From: Roseovarius albus
GTDB taxonomy: Bacteria > Pseudomonadota > Alphaproteobacteria > Rhodobacterales > Rhodobacteraceae
DNA: 64,000 bases
Assembly: GCF_900172335.1 (NCBI RefSeq)
Contig: NZ_FWFX01000001.1
Span: 62,001-126,000 of the forward strand
Direction of reading: 5' to 3'
The position numbers and the translations under genes are program-made. The first letter of the stretch is position 1. Each line of letters begins with the position of its first letter. Positions 21,347 to 29,717 of the stretch are shown here, one piece after another. The notes beneath the pieces are model-generated. The model was not told the origin of the DNA and did not search any database. It saw nothing but the letters and a program-made list of their open reading frames with translations.

Positions 21347-21450
21347 ACGTGACTTAATTTCCGCCAAAGACATTTTGCACAGGAAATTTATGTGCTAGAG
21401 CAGTGTCAGATCGGGGGCGACCCCGCAGTGAAACTGAAATGGGTTCGAGC

Positions 21451-22305
21451 ATGAAAGTCGGCACGCTCCGAGCAAAACTGTTAACGGGTATCGTTGTTTC
21501 CATTGCGCTAGCAGGGTGCTCGGGTAGCATTGACAACAAGGTTGAACGCGGCGACGTCAACTACGAAGAATTCACCGCCGAACAAATTTATGAACGTGGC
21601 GAATATGATCTGGCGCGGAATGACCCGGATTTGGCAGCCAGCGTGTTCGCCGAGGTTGAACGGCTTTATCCTTATTCTGAACTGGCCAAGCGCTCTGTTA
21701 TCATGCAGGCCTATTCCTATCATCTTGCCAAGGATTACGAGAACAGCCGCGCGGCCGCGCAGCGGTTCATCGACTTCTATCCAACAGACGAAGACGCCGC
21801 TTATGCCCAATATCTTCTGGCACTCAGCTATTACGATCAGATCGACGAAGTCGGTCGCGACCAAGGATTGACCTTCCAGGCGCTGCAATCATTGCGCCAA
21901 GTGATCGAGCTTTACCCAGACAGCGAATACGCGCGGTCTGCCATTCTGAAATTCGACCTTGCCTTTGATCATCTGGCCGGCAAAGAAATGGAAATCGGGC
22001 GCTACTATTTGCGTCGCGATCACTACGCTGCATCAATCAACCGGTTCCGCGTTGTGGTCGAAGATTTCCAAACCACGACTCACACCGCAGAGGCCTTGCA
22101 TCGCCTGGTCGAAGCTTACCTATCTTTGGGCCTCTATAATGAGGCGCGCACTGCCGGGGCCATTCTGGGCCATAACTTCCGTGGGACTGATTGGTATGAA
22201 GATAGCTATGCGCTGCTGACCGGTCAGGGGCTCACGCTTGAAGCCGCAGGCGACAGCTGGCTGCGTCAGGTTCACCGCCAGATGATCAAGGGCCAATGGC
22301 TCTGA
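21451..22305 (+). CDS. bamD: Outer-membrane assembly lipoprotein BamD
   Basis: Essential lipoprotein of the beta-barrel assembly machine. ATG 21451 gives a short signal ending in LAGC with the lipidated cysteine at residue 23; ATG 21439 and GTG 21403 in the same frame are alternatives that would lengthen the signal. The mature part carries TPR-like repeats (YERGEYDLA, ERLYPYSELAKRSVIMQAYS, RFIDFYPTDEDAAYAQYLLA, IELYPDSEYARSA), as in BamD/ComL, and length fits. It is followed at 20 bases by recN. Confidence 0.92.
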   Translation: MKVGTLRAKLLTGIVVSIALAGCSGSIDNKVERGDVNYEEFTAEQIYERGEYDLARNDPDLAASVFAEVERLYPYSELAKRSVIMQAYSYHLAKDYENSRAAAQRFIDFYPTDEDAAYAQYLLALSYYDQIDEVGRDQGLTFQALQSLRQVIELYPDSEYARSAILKFDLAFDHLAGKEMEIGRYYLRRDHYAASINRFRVVVEDFQTTTHTAEALHRLVEAYLSLGLYNEARTAGAILGHNFRGTDWYEDSYALLTGQGLTLEAAGDSWLRQVHRQMIKGQWL

Positions 22306-22324
22306 TCCAGGGGTAGGACAGGCG

Positions 22325-23974
22325 ATGCTCAGGGGCCTCGATATTCGCGACATGTTGATTATCGACCGGTTGGAACTGACGTTTCAGCCGGGGCTCAACG
22401 TGTTGACCGGCGAAACCGGGGCTGGAAAATCCATTTTGCTGGATTCCTTGGGGTTCGTTCTGGGTTGGCGAGGGCGCGCGGAGCTTGTGCGCTCGGGTGC
22501 AGAGCAGGGCGAAGTGCAAGCCTGGTTTGATTTGCCCGCGGATCACCCGGCGCGTGCAGTCCTTGAGGAGTGCGGTTTGCCTGTTGAAGATGAATTGATC
22601 CTGCGCCGGATCAATTCACGCGAAGGCCGCAAGACGGCTTGGGTGAATGATCGCCGTTGTTCGGGCGAGGTGCTGCGCAAGCTGTCAGAAACTCTGATCG
22701 AACTGCACGGCCAGCATGATGACCGTGGCTTGCTGAACCCCAGTGGCCACCGGGGCTTGCTTGACGAATTCGGCAAGCTTGATGATCTGCGGGGACGGAC
22801 GCGTAACGCCTGGCGAGACTTGGCGCAAAGCCGCAAGGCATTGCAAGTGGCTGAAACTGCTCTGGAAGCCATACGTGCCGAGGAAGATTTCTTGCGGCAC
22901 GCCGTGGCTGAGTTGGAAGCTCTCGACCCACAAGAAGGTGAAGAGGAAAAGCTCGATACCGAACGACGCTTGATGCAGGGCGCGGAACGTATTCGTGATG
23001 ATGTCGCCAAGGCGCAGGGCGCTTTAGGGCATGAGGGAGCGGAAGGGGCCGCATCGGACGCCATGCGCTGGCTGGAAGGCGCGGTGGAAAGCGCCGAAGG
23101 CATGCTGGATGAGGCTTTGTCGGCACTGTCGCGCGCACTAGTCGAGTTGGATGAAGCCGCAGGCTCCGTCTCAAAGTGTTTGGAACAGCTGCATTTTGAC
23201 CCGCTGGAACTAGAGCAAACCGAAGAGCGCCTGTTTGCCATTCGCGCGATGGCGCGCAAGCATGATGTGCAAGCCGAAGAACTGCCCAAGTTCGCGGCGG
23301 AACTGCGCCAGAGACTGGATCAACTTGAACAGGGTGATGCGGATCTCAAGGCGCTGGTCGCTGCTGTTAACACCGCACAGGGGCAGTACGACAAGACTGC
23401 TGATGCATTGAGTGCGGGGCGCAAGTCCGCCGCCGAGGCGCTCGATCAGGCTGTCACCAGAGAGCTTGCGCCGCTCAAGATGGAGCGCGCTGTGTTCGAA
23501 ACCGTATTCGAGACCGCAGAAGACGGCCCTGAAGGGCGGGATGAGGTGACCTTCCGTGTGGCCACCAACCCCGGAGCGCCATCCGGACCTTTGGCCAAGA
23601 TCGCATCGGGTGGTGAACTGAGCCGGTTCTTGCTGGCCTTGAAGGTCTGTTTGGCTGGGGACGAGGGCGGGATCACTATGATCTTTGACGAGATCGACCG
23701 CGGTGTTGGTGGGGCTACTGCTGACGCCGTTGGCCGCCGTTTGGTGCAACTGGCAGGGCAGGGACAGGTGTTAGTTGTAACCCATTCCCCGCAGGTTGCG
23801 GCACTGGCTGCGCATCATTGGCGTGTTGAAAAGCGGGTCGAGGATGAGATGACCCTCTCAACCGTCACTCCGCTAAATGCGGATGACCGGGTAGATGAAA
23901 TTGCTCGCATGTTGTCAGGGGATCGGATCACCGATGCCGCGCGCGCTGCAGCAACCGCTTTGATGACAGCTTAG
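22325..23974 (+). CDS. recN: DNA repair ATPase RecN
   Basis: SMC-like protein acting in double-strand break repair. The 549-residue protein has an N-terminal Walker A (GETGAGKSILLDSL), a central coiled-coil region (about 150-370), and a C-terminal ABC-type signature region (ASGGELSRFLLALKV) with Walker B (MIFDEIDRGVGGATADAVG). AGGACAGG lies just before ATG 22325. I saw no convincing alphaproteobacterial LexA site just upstream, so SOS control here is not shown. Confidence 0.96.
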   Translation: MLRGLDIRDMLIIDRLELTFQPGLNVLTGETGAGKSILLDSLGFVLGWRGRAELVRSGAEQGEVQAWFDLPADHPARAVLEECGLPVEDELILRRINSREGRKTAWVNDRRCSGEVLRKLSETLIELHGQHDDRGLLNPSGHRGLLDEFGKLDDLRGRTRNAWRDLAQSRKALQVAETALEAIRAEEDFLRHAVAELEALDPQEGEEEKLDTERRLMQGAERIRDDVAKAQGALGHEGAEGAASDAMRWLEGAVESAEGMLDEALSALSRALVELDEAAGSVSKCLEQLHFDPLELEQTEERLFAIRAMARKHDVQAEELPKFAAELRQRLDQLEQGDADLKALVAAVNTAQGQYDKTADALSAGRKSAAEALDQAVTRELAPLKMERAVFETVFETAEDGPEGRDEVTFRVATNPGAPSGPLAKIASGGELSRFLLALKVCLAGDEGGITMIFDEIDRGVGGATADAVGRRLVQLAGQGQVLVVTHSPQVAALAAHHWRVEKRVEDEMTLSTVTPLNADDRVDEIARMLSGDRITDAARAAATALMTA

Positions 23975-24117
23975 TTTCGCGGATTCAAAATTTGCAACAT
24001 GGCGTCAACACTCTGTGACAAGGTGGATACATTTGAAGCCTATTGTTGAAACTCTCACATTGGCATCCTTAGTCGTCCTCAGAACTGTCACACCCTAATC
24101 CGAGAAGGATAACTACA

Positions 24118-24618
24118 ATGGCTTCTGCATCTACTGCTGCGCGATCAATTGGTGCTATTCCTGCGCTTAATGCATCCACCTTGGGCCTGATGTTTATCTC
24201 AGGGTTTTTCGCAACCAATGCATTTGATCTCTGGGGGCAGGTCATCAGCCCCAGCTTGGGCTATGCCAGCCTGTCACCGCACGGATTGGCCAAAAGCCTG
24301 TTAGGGAGCCTTGGCCTGCCCAACAGTGATTTCGCGGGGTATTTTGTCCACTTTTATCTTGTGGGGTTGATCGGTTATCCGACTGGTTGGCTCTACATCT
24401 TCGCACCGATTTGGCGCCGCGTTGTTGGAAATCGCGGTTGGTTCATTCCCTCAGCACTTTATGGTTTTGGGTTGTGGATCTTTGCCATCGGCGGAATCAC
24501 ATCGCTCGCGGGTCTACCGTTCTTCCTGAACTGGAGCGGGATCGTTGGGGTCGCGTTGGTAGGTCATGTTTTGTACAGCGTTGTCATGGTTGCGACTATG
24601 CGCCTCGTCGCGCGATAA
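24118..24618 (+). CDS. Small conserved membrane protein of unknown function
   Basis: A 166-residue protein with about four membrane segments (roughly 20-40, 75-100, 110-130, 138-160) and no motif that I recognise. A strong Shine-Dalgarno (GAGAAGGA, 24102-24109) and a good terminator after it show a real monocistronic gene. The preceding 143 bases would hold its promoter. Hydrophobic content and the GLPNSDFAGYFVHFYLVG stretch hint at a lipid-facing integral protein, nothing more. Confidence 0.7.
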   Translation: MASASTAARSIGAIPALNASTLGLMFISGFFATNAFDLWGQVISPSLGYASLSPHGLAKSLLGSLGLPNSDFAGYFVHFYLVGLIGYPTGWLYIFAPIWRRVVGNRGWFIPSALYGFGLWIFAIGGITSLAGLPFFLNWSGIVGVALVGHVLYSVVMVATMRLVAR

Positions 24619-24636
24619 TACCTACTGCTTGATACA

Positions 24637-24663
24637 AAAGCGGCCCTCATCGAGGGCCGTTTA
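24637..24663. terminator. Bidirectional terminator between convergent genes
   Basis: CGGCCCTC (24641-24648) pairs with GAGGGCCG (24652-24659), flanked by AAAAG on the left and TTTA on the right. It can end both the membrane-protein gene (+) and the BON-LysM gene (-). Confidence 0.8.
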
Positions 24664-24681
24664 GCGTTTGTAGGTAAGTGC

Positions 24682-25107
24682 TTAAGCAGAAACGTCCTGC
24701 GGAATGCGTAGCTTCTGGCCCGGATAGATTTTGTCTGGATGGGACAGCATTGGCTTGTTGGCTTCGAAGATCTCTTCGTATCGTGCGCCATTGCCCAATG
24801 TTGACGCAGCGATAGCCCATAAGGTGTCGCCCTTTTTAACCTCATGAAACACGGGATCGGACCCACCAGCATTGTCTTCGACTGCCGCTACACCTTCAAG
24901 GTTGCCTACCGCCATGATGACCTTTTCTTTTGCTTCCTGGCTGGCGGCTTCGCCCGAGACTTTGACTACGTCACCTTCGACATCGATGGTCAGGCCAGAT
25001 GTATCAGGGCCCAGATCGGTGATTTCCTGTTTCACGGCGTTGGCTTCGGGTTCACCGCCGCCAAAGATTGATTTTCCGGTGTCTTTCATGAAGCTCCATA
25101 GGCCCAT
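24682..25107 (-). CDS. BON-LysM protein, Kbp (YgaU)-like
   Basis: A 141-residue soluble protein starting MGLWSFMKDTGKSIFG, with a BON domain (about 25-80, DVEGDVVKVSGEAASQEAKEK) and a LysM domain at the C terminus (about 88-137, HEVKKGDTLWAIA...IYPGQKLRIP). This architecture and length match Kbp/YgaU, a small potassium-binding cytoplasmic protein in enterobacteria; in roseobacters the role is not established. An AGGAGA site precedes the ATG. It could be read with the ABC exporter 72 bases upstream on the same strand, though it has its own ribosome site and a shared terminator. Confidence 0.88.
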   Translation of the reverse strand: MGLWSFMKDTGKSIFGGGEPEANAVKQEITDLGPDTSGLTIDVEGDVVKVSGEAASQEAKEKVIMAVGNLEGVAAVEDNAGGSDPVFHEVKKGDTLWAIAASTLGNGARYEEIFEANKPMLSHPDKIYPGQKLRIPQDVSA

Positions 25108-25179
25108 CGTCTATCTCCTGGGTGGTGTTAATGGGGCCATATTCGCGATGCGCGAGAACAGCGATAAGGGGAAAAAACT

Positions 25180-26973
25180 TCAGGCCGCCTCACCGTCGGT
25201 AAACTGCAAGCGTGCCAGTCGAGCATAAAGCCCGCCTTCTGCAACAAGGCTGTCATGTGTGCCCTGTGCGACAATGCGACCTTGATCCATTACGATAATA
25301 CGGTCAGCCTTTTTCACCGTGGCCAGGCGGTGTGCGATGATCAGCGTGGTTCGGGTCTTGGCCATGTCTTCTACAGCGTTTTGCACGGCGCGTTCGCTTT
25401 CTGCATCAAGCGCAGAGGTGGCCTCATCCAAGAGCAACACGGGGGCATCGCGCAATATTGCGCGCGCGATTGCAATGCGCTGCTTTTGTCCACCCGACAG
25501 CATCACGCCGCGCTCTCCGACATAGCTGTCGTAACCTTCGGGCAGGGCGGTGATGAAGTCATGTGCCGCTGCGGAGCGAGCCGCTTGTTCCACTTCGACA
25601 TCACTGGCCTCCATGCGGCCAAAGCGGATGTTTTCCCGGGCCGAGGCGGCAAAAATAACCGGGTCTTGTGGGACCAGTGCCATGGACTGGCGGAATTCCT
25701 GTCGTGCCATGGTTGACAGGGGCACCCCATCAAGGAGAACCCGCCCTTGTGAAGGATCATAAAAGCGCTGCGCTAGTTGGATGATGCTGGTTTTCCCTGC
25801 GCCAGATGGGCCGACCAGTGCAACTGTTTCTCCGGGTTTGATATCGAGCGTGATTTCATTCAGTACCGCGATTTCGGGCCGCGAAGGATAGGAAAAGTTG
25901 ACCGCGTCAAAGCGGATCGCACCGGTGACAGGGCTGGGCAATGCCTTGGGCTGTGTCGGATCCTGCACCCGATCTTCGGCTTGCAACAATTCGATCAGCC
26001 GTTCGGTCGCTCCGGCAGCGCGTTGCAGCTCCCCCCAGATCTCGGACAAGGCGGCGACCGAGCCCGCCACCATGATCGAATAAATTACGAACTGTACCAG
26101 CGCTCCTGCGCTCATCATGCCTTCACGAACATCGAGCGCTCCGATCCACAACACACCCACCACACCGGTGAAGACCAGAAAGATTACGATCACGGTCATC
26201 AGGGAGCGCACCTTGATCCTGTCGCGGGCGGCTTGAAAACTCTCTTCGGTAACAGCATCAAAACGATGCTTTACTGTGGTTTCTTGTGAAAACGCCTGAA
26301 CGGTTTGAACGCTTAAAAGCGCCTCTGAGGCATTGCCGGAACTGTCAGCAATGCGGTCCTGATTGATCCGGCTCAGAAGCCGCAGACGGCGGCCCAATAT
26401 CAATATGGGGACGATCACCATGGGCACGATCAGCAAAACCAAACCGGTCAATTTGGCCGAGGTGAAGAGCATCAGCACCAGACCGCCGAGGAAGATCAAG
26501 AAATTGCGCAGTGCGATCGAAACCGACGATCCTATCACCGACAGGATCAAAGTTGTGTCAGTTGTAATGCGCGAGATAATCTCGCCGGTCATGACCCGTT
26601 CAAAAAAGCTGGGGCTCATGGCGATCACTCGTGCAAAAACGGCTTTACGAATGTCTGCGACAACCCGTTCACCTAGTTTGGTAACCAAGGCATAGCGCAG
26701 CCCTGTGCCAATGGCCAAGAGCGCCGCAATGCCAATGGCAGCGCCGAAGTAGAGGTTCAACAGCGCACTGTCATGGGCGTTGAAATTGTCGATCACCCGT
26801 CGCACGGCCAAGGGAAGGGTCAGAGACACACCTGCCGTTAGCATAAGTGCGAGCAGCGCGCCCAGTGCCAACAGACGATAAGGGCGGACAAAGGGCCACA
26901 GGCTTGCCAGCGCTCCGATTCGTTTTGAGGTGTCACGTTGCTTGAGGTCTGCCTCTGCCTTGGCTGTGCGCAC
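25180..26973 (-). CDS. ABC exporter, fused permease and ATPase (MsbA-like half transporter)
   Basis: A 597-residue half transporter that would dimerise. GTG at 26973 is the start. An N-terminal exporter membrane domain with six helices (about 25-320) precedes the nucleotide-binding domain: Walker A GPSGAGKTSI, signature LSGGQKQRIAIARA, Walker B VLLLDEATSALD, and the H-loop histidine in IIAHRLATV. Such proteins export lipids, peptides or drugs; substrate cannot be told here. It is divergent from the Rieske oxygenase genes across a 323-base gap. Confidence 0.9.
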   Translation of the reverse strand: MRTAKAEADLKQRDTSKRIGALASLWPFVRPYRLLALGALLALMLTAGVSLTLPLAVRRVIDNFNAHDSALLNLYFGAAIGIAALLAIGTGLRYALVTKLGERVVADIRKAVFARVIAMSPSFFERVMTGEIISRITTDTTLILSVIGSSVSIALRNFLIFLGGLVLMLFTSAKLTGLVLLIVPMVIVPILILGRRLRLLSRINQDRIADSSGNASEALLSVQTVQAFSQETTVKHRFDAVTEESFQAARDRIKVRSLMTVIVIFLVFTGVVGVLWIGALDVREGMMSAGALVQFVIYSIMVAGSVAALSEIWGELQRAAGATERLIELLQAEDRVQDPTQPKALPSPVTGAIRFDAVNFSYPSRPEIAVLNEITLDIKPGETVALVGPSGAGKTSIIQLAQRFYDPSQGRVLLDGVPLSTMARQEFRQSMALVPQDPVIFAASARENIRFGRMEASDVEVEQAARSAAAHDFITALPEGYDSYVGERGVMLSGGQKQRIAIARAILRDAPVLLLDEATSALDAESERAVQNAVEDMAKTRTTLIIAHRLATVKKADRIIVMDQGRIVAQGTHDSLVAEGGLYARLARLQFTDGEAA

Positions 26974-27296
26974 GATGTTGAACCTTTTTATCTTGTTTCA
27001 ACGGTGTTTGGCGGGCACAGGGGCCAGGGTCAAGAGGACAGTTTGACCGCAGCACAGTAGAATCATTGCGATCAAATTCCTAACTGCAGTGAGGTATCGA
27101 TTCATGCTCCGGTCGCGTCCTGCTTTTTTGAGTGACAAGATTAGATTTTACCTAAGTAATCTTAGGGAGGTTTTTCTTTATTCCGGACTCAATGCGTAGT
27201 TTGCTCTGATTCAGCAAAGGGCTCCTTGCTAGGGGACAGGCATAACATGTGTCAGTCCCACATTTCTGATACCACGCTCAGGACAAGAGGACTGTC
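26974..27296. promoter_or_regulatory. Divergent promoter region with overlapping inverted repeats
   Basis: This 323-base gap lies between the ABC exporter (-) and the first Rieske oxygenase (+). It contains two overlapping exact dyads: AAGATTA (27137-27143) with TAATCTT (27157-27163), and CCTAAG (27151-27156) with CTTAGG (27161-27166). These look like a repressor or activator operator about 130 bases upstream of the oxygenase ATG; the cognate regulator is not adjacent. A GAGGA Shine-Dalgarno (27286-27291) precedes ATG 27297. No gene was found in the gap. Confidence 0.5.
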
Positions 27297-28433
27297 ATGG
27301 CCAAAGATCATATCGACGCCGTCGAGGCGTTGCGCGCAAACACTGCGGTGCCATTTGAGCAGGCCCGCGCTATGCCGCCCGAGGTCTATACCTCACCCGA
27401 TTTCATGCAAAAAGAACTGGATCAGGTCTTTGCCAAGGATTGGTTCTGTGTCGGGCGCGCGGATAGCCTGAAAAACCCCGGTGACTATGCCACCGCAAAA
27501 CTGGCTGGGCAGCCGGTTATGGTGATCCGCGACCGCGACGGCAATTTGCAGGCGATGTCGAACGTGTGCCTGCACCGGATGTCGACCTTGCTGCATGGCA
27601 AGGGCAATACACGGTCCATCGTCTGCCCCTATCACGCTTGGACGTATAACCTTGATGGTTCCTTGCGCGGTGCGCCCGCGATGACCCTTAACGAAGGCTT
27701 CTGCAAGGACCAATACAAGCTCCCTAAAGTGCGCTGCGAGGAATGGCTCGGCTGGGTCTTCATCACCCTGAATATCGATGCCCCGCCAGTGGCCGAACAA
27801 CTGTCGCAGGTCGAGGAGCTGATCCGTGGCTATGACATGACCAATTATACCGAGGCGTTCTACGAAGAACACGTTTGGGACACCAACTGGAAGGTGCTGG
27901 CCGAAAACTTCATGGAAAGCTATCACCTGCCGGTGTGTCACGCGGGCACTATCGGCGGTCTGTCAAAGTTGGAAGACATGGTTTGCCCACCGGGCCTGCC
28001 GGCCTTCAACTACCACACTATTCTGAAAGAAGAATCGCTGCGCATTGCTATGGCGCATCCGAACAATACGCGCCTGCAAGGGGATGAGCGTCGCACCACA
28101 TATCTGTTGGCGATCTACCCCAGTCTGCTGATCACCTTGACGCCGGGCTACTTCTGGTATCTGTCGCTGCATCCGGTTGCTCCCGGCAAGGTGCATATTC
28201 GCTTTGGCGGCGGCATGTCGAATGACTTCAAGGATGATCCGGATGCACAACAGAATTTTGACGCGCTCAAAACTTTGCTTGATGATGTGAATGTCGAAGA
28301 TCGCGGTTGCACGGAGAAGGTGTTCAATGGCCTCAGTTCCGGCATGGCCGAGCCCGGCCACCTGAGCCACCTTGAACGACCAAATTATGATTTCGCGCAA
28401 TACTTGATGGCGCGCATCGACGCGAACAGCTGA
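27297..28433 (+). CDS. Rieske non-heme iron oxygenase alpha subunit, copy 1
   Basis: A 378-residue oxygenase. The Rieske [2Fe-2S] ligands are C91-x-H93 and C110-x-x-H113. The catalytic mononuclear iron site shows H210 and H215 in ENFMESYHLPVCH, with Glu207 at the position where many ring-hydroxylating enzymes carry the bridging Asp. The E-x-YH form recalls the quaternary-amine group (GbcA, CntA), but substrate is inferred, not shown. No ferredoxin, reductase or beta subunit lies next to it, so electrons must come from a partner elsewhere. It sits 22 bases before a second oxygenase of the same length. Confidence 0.88.
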   Translation: MAKDHIDAVEALRANTAVPFEQARAMPPEVYTSPDFMQKELDQVFAKDWFCVGRADSLKNPGDYATAKLAGQPVMVIRDRDGNLQAMSNVCLHRMSTLLHGKGNTRSIVCPYHAWTYNLDGSLRGAPAMTLNEGFCKDQYKLPKVRCEEWLGWVFITLNIDAPPVAEQLSQVEELIRGYDMTNYTEAFYEEHVWDTNWKVLAENFMESYHLPVCHAGTIGGLSKLEDMVCPPGLPAFNYHTILKEESLRIAMAHPNNTRLQGDERRTTYLLAIYPSLLITLTPGYFWYLSLHPVAPGKVHIRFGGGMSNDFKDDPDAQQNFDALKTLLDDVNVEDRGCTEKVFNGLSSGMAEPGHLSHLERPNYDFAQYLMARIDANS

Positions 28434-28455
28434 CAACAGGGTAGGGGAGGATGAC

Positions 28456-29592
28456 ATGACTGAAGTTGCTCAAATGCGGCGCGAATTGCAGGAGCTGGCC
28501 GCCCTGCCAAAGGATGGCCCGCGCGGCCTTCCGGGGAAATTCTACACTTCGCAGGCCTATTTCGATTGGGAATGTGAGCATGTTCTGAAAGATGGCTGGC
28601 ATTGTCTGGGCCGGGTGGACGAGGTGCCGGACCCCGGCGATTTCTTCACCATTCAGGTGCTCAAGGAACCGCTGATCGTTGTGCGCGGCGATGATGATGA
28701 AATCCGTGTGCTGGCCAATGTCTGCCGTCACCGCGGCATGCCGCTGGCCGAAGGGCAGGGCAACGTTAAACGTTTCATCTGTTCTTACCACGCTTGGGCC
28801 TATGGCCGCGATGGTGATTTGCTACGCGCACCACGGATGGAAAACTCGAGCTTTGATTCAAAGTCATGTAAGCTGCACGGCTATGCCGTCACGATCTGGC
28901 GCGGATTCATCTATTGCAATCTGAATCCGGTTGCGCGCCCGATGTCGGAGGCCGAGGCTTTGGACACGCTGGTCGCACCCTATGAGACTGAAAAGTTCCG
29001 CCTAGTCCATTCGGCGCAGGAGATTTGGAAAACCAACTGGAAATGTCTGGTTGAGAACTTCATGGAAGGCTATCACCTGTCGGTGGTGCACCCTCAAACC
29101 CTGCATGGCTACACTCCAACAGGCATGGCCAAGAAAGCCGCCAGCGGTCCAGGTTTTACCAGCTACAATGCAAACTATCCTGATGCGACCGAGACCCGTG
29201 GCCAAGGTGCAGTGGGTTTGAGCGAGGCTGAACGCCGCCGCTCCAGCCTGTTTGCCCGCTTCCCCAACCAAGTGGCCAGTCAAGCGGCGACTTTGCTGGT
29301 GTCGCTCATGATCTTCCCGCGCTGCCCAGAAGAGATCGAGGTCAAATGGACCATGTCAACTTACGAGGATGAACTGGACGATGCGACCATCGCACAGCGC
29401 ATTTCGCTTTGGGAGGATGTGAACCGCGAAGACCGCGAGAAGCTGGAGCGCATGCAGGTGTCGCTCAATTCTGCCCACGCTGAATCTGGCCCATTGGCAG
29501 GGGACGACTATGAGGGCACCGTCCACGACTTCTTGCTGTGGCTGGCCGAAGAGGATCGCCAATACGAGCAATCATTGGTCGCAGCGGAGTAA
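28456..29592 (+). CDS. Rieske non-heme iron oxygenase alpha subunit, copy 2
   Basis: Also 378 residues and clearly related to the preceding gene, but not a recent duplicate. Rieske ligands are C90-x-H92 and C109-x-x-H112; the iron site is ENFMEGYHLSVVH with H207 and H212, and Glu204 in place of the usual Asp. Two paralogous alpha subunits in one operon could form a mixed trimer or act on successive methyl groups; both ideas are inference. GGGGAGG (28444-28450) precedes ATG 28456. A strongly structured convergent gap follows. Confidence 0.88.
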   Translation: MTEVAQMRRELQELAALPKDGPRGLPGKFYTSQAYFDWECEHVLKDGWHCLGRVDEVPDPGDFFTIQVLKEPLIVVRGDDDEIRVLANVCRHRGMPLAEGQGNVKRFICSYHAWAYGRDGDLLRAPRMENSSFDSKSCKLHGYAVTIWRGFIYCNLNPVARPMSEAEALDTLVAPYETEKFRLVHSAQEIWKTNWKCLVENFMEGYHLSVVHPQTLHGYTPTGMAKKAASGPGFTSYNANYPDATETRGQGAVGLSEAERRRSSLFARFPNQVASQAATLLVSLMIFPRCPEEIEVKWTMSTYEDELDDATIAQRISLWEDVNREDREKLERMQVSLNSAHAESGPLAGDDYEGTVHDFLLWLAEEDRQYEQSLVAAE

Positions 29593-29612
29593 ATCTCAAG
29601 AAAGCAACCTTT

Positions 29613-29679
29613 GCCCGGAATCAAGCGCGTTAGCGCGCCGGGCAGAGTCAGCCCATGTGGCGGTCGGGCTCTGCCCGGC
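29613..29679. repeat. Nested inverted repeats in the convergent gap
   Basis: Between the second Rieske gene (+) and the ankyrin-cytochrome gene (-). The perfect 11-base dyad GCCGGGCAGAG (29637-29647) with CTCTGCCCGGC (29669-29679) competes with GCCCGG (29613-29618) pairing CCGGGC (29638-29643), and a small GCGCG/CGCGC hairpin lies within (29625-29638). No U-tract follows directly. It may act as a terminator for one or both genes or be an intergenic repeat element. Confidence 0.6.
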
Positions 29680-29717
29680 TGCAAGTTACCCCGTCAGAAG
29701 GGCGTTTTTATCCTCCG

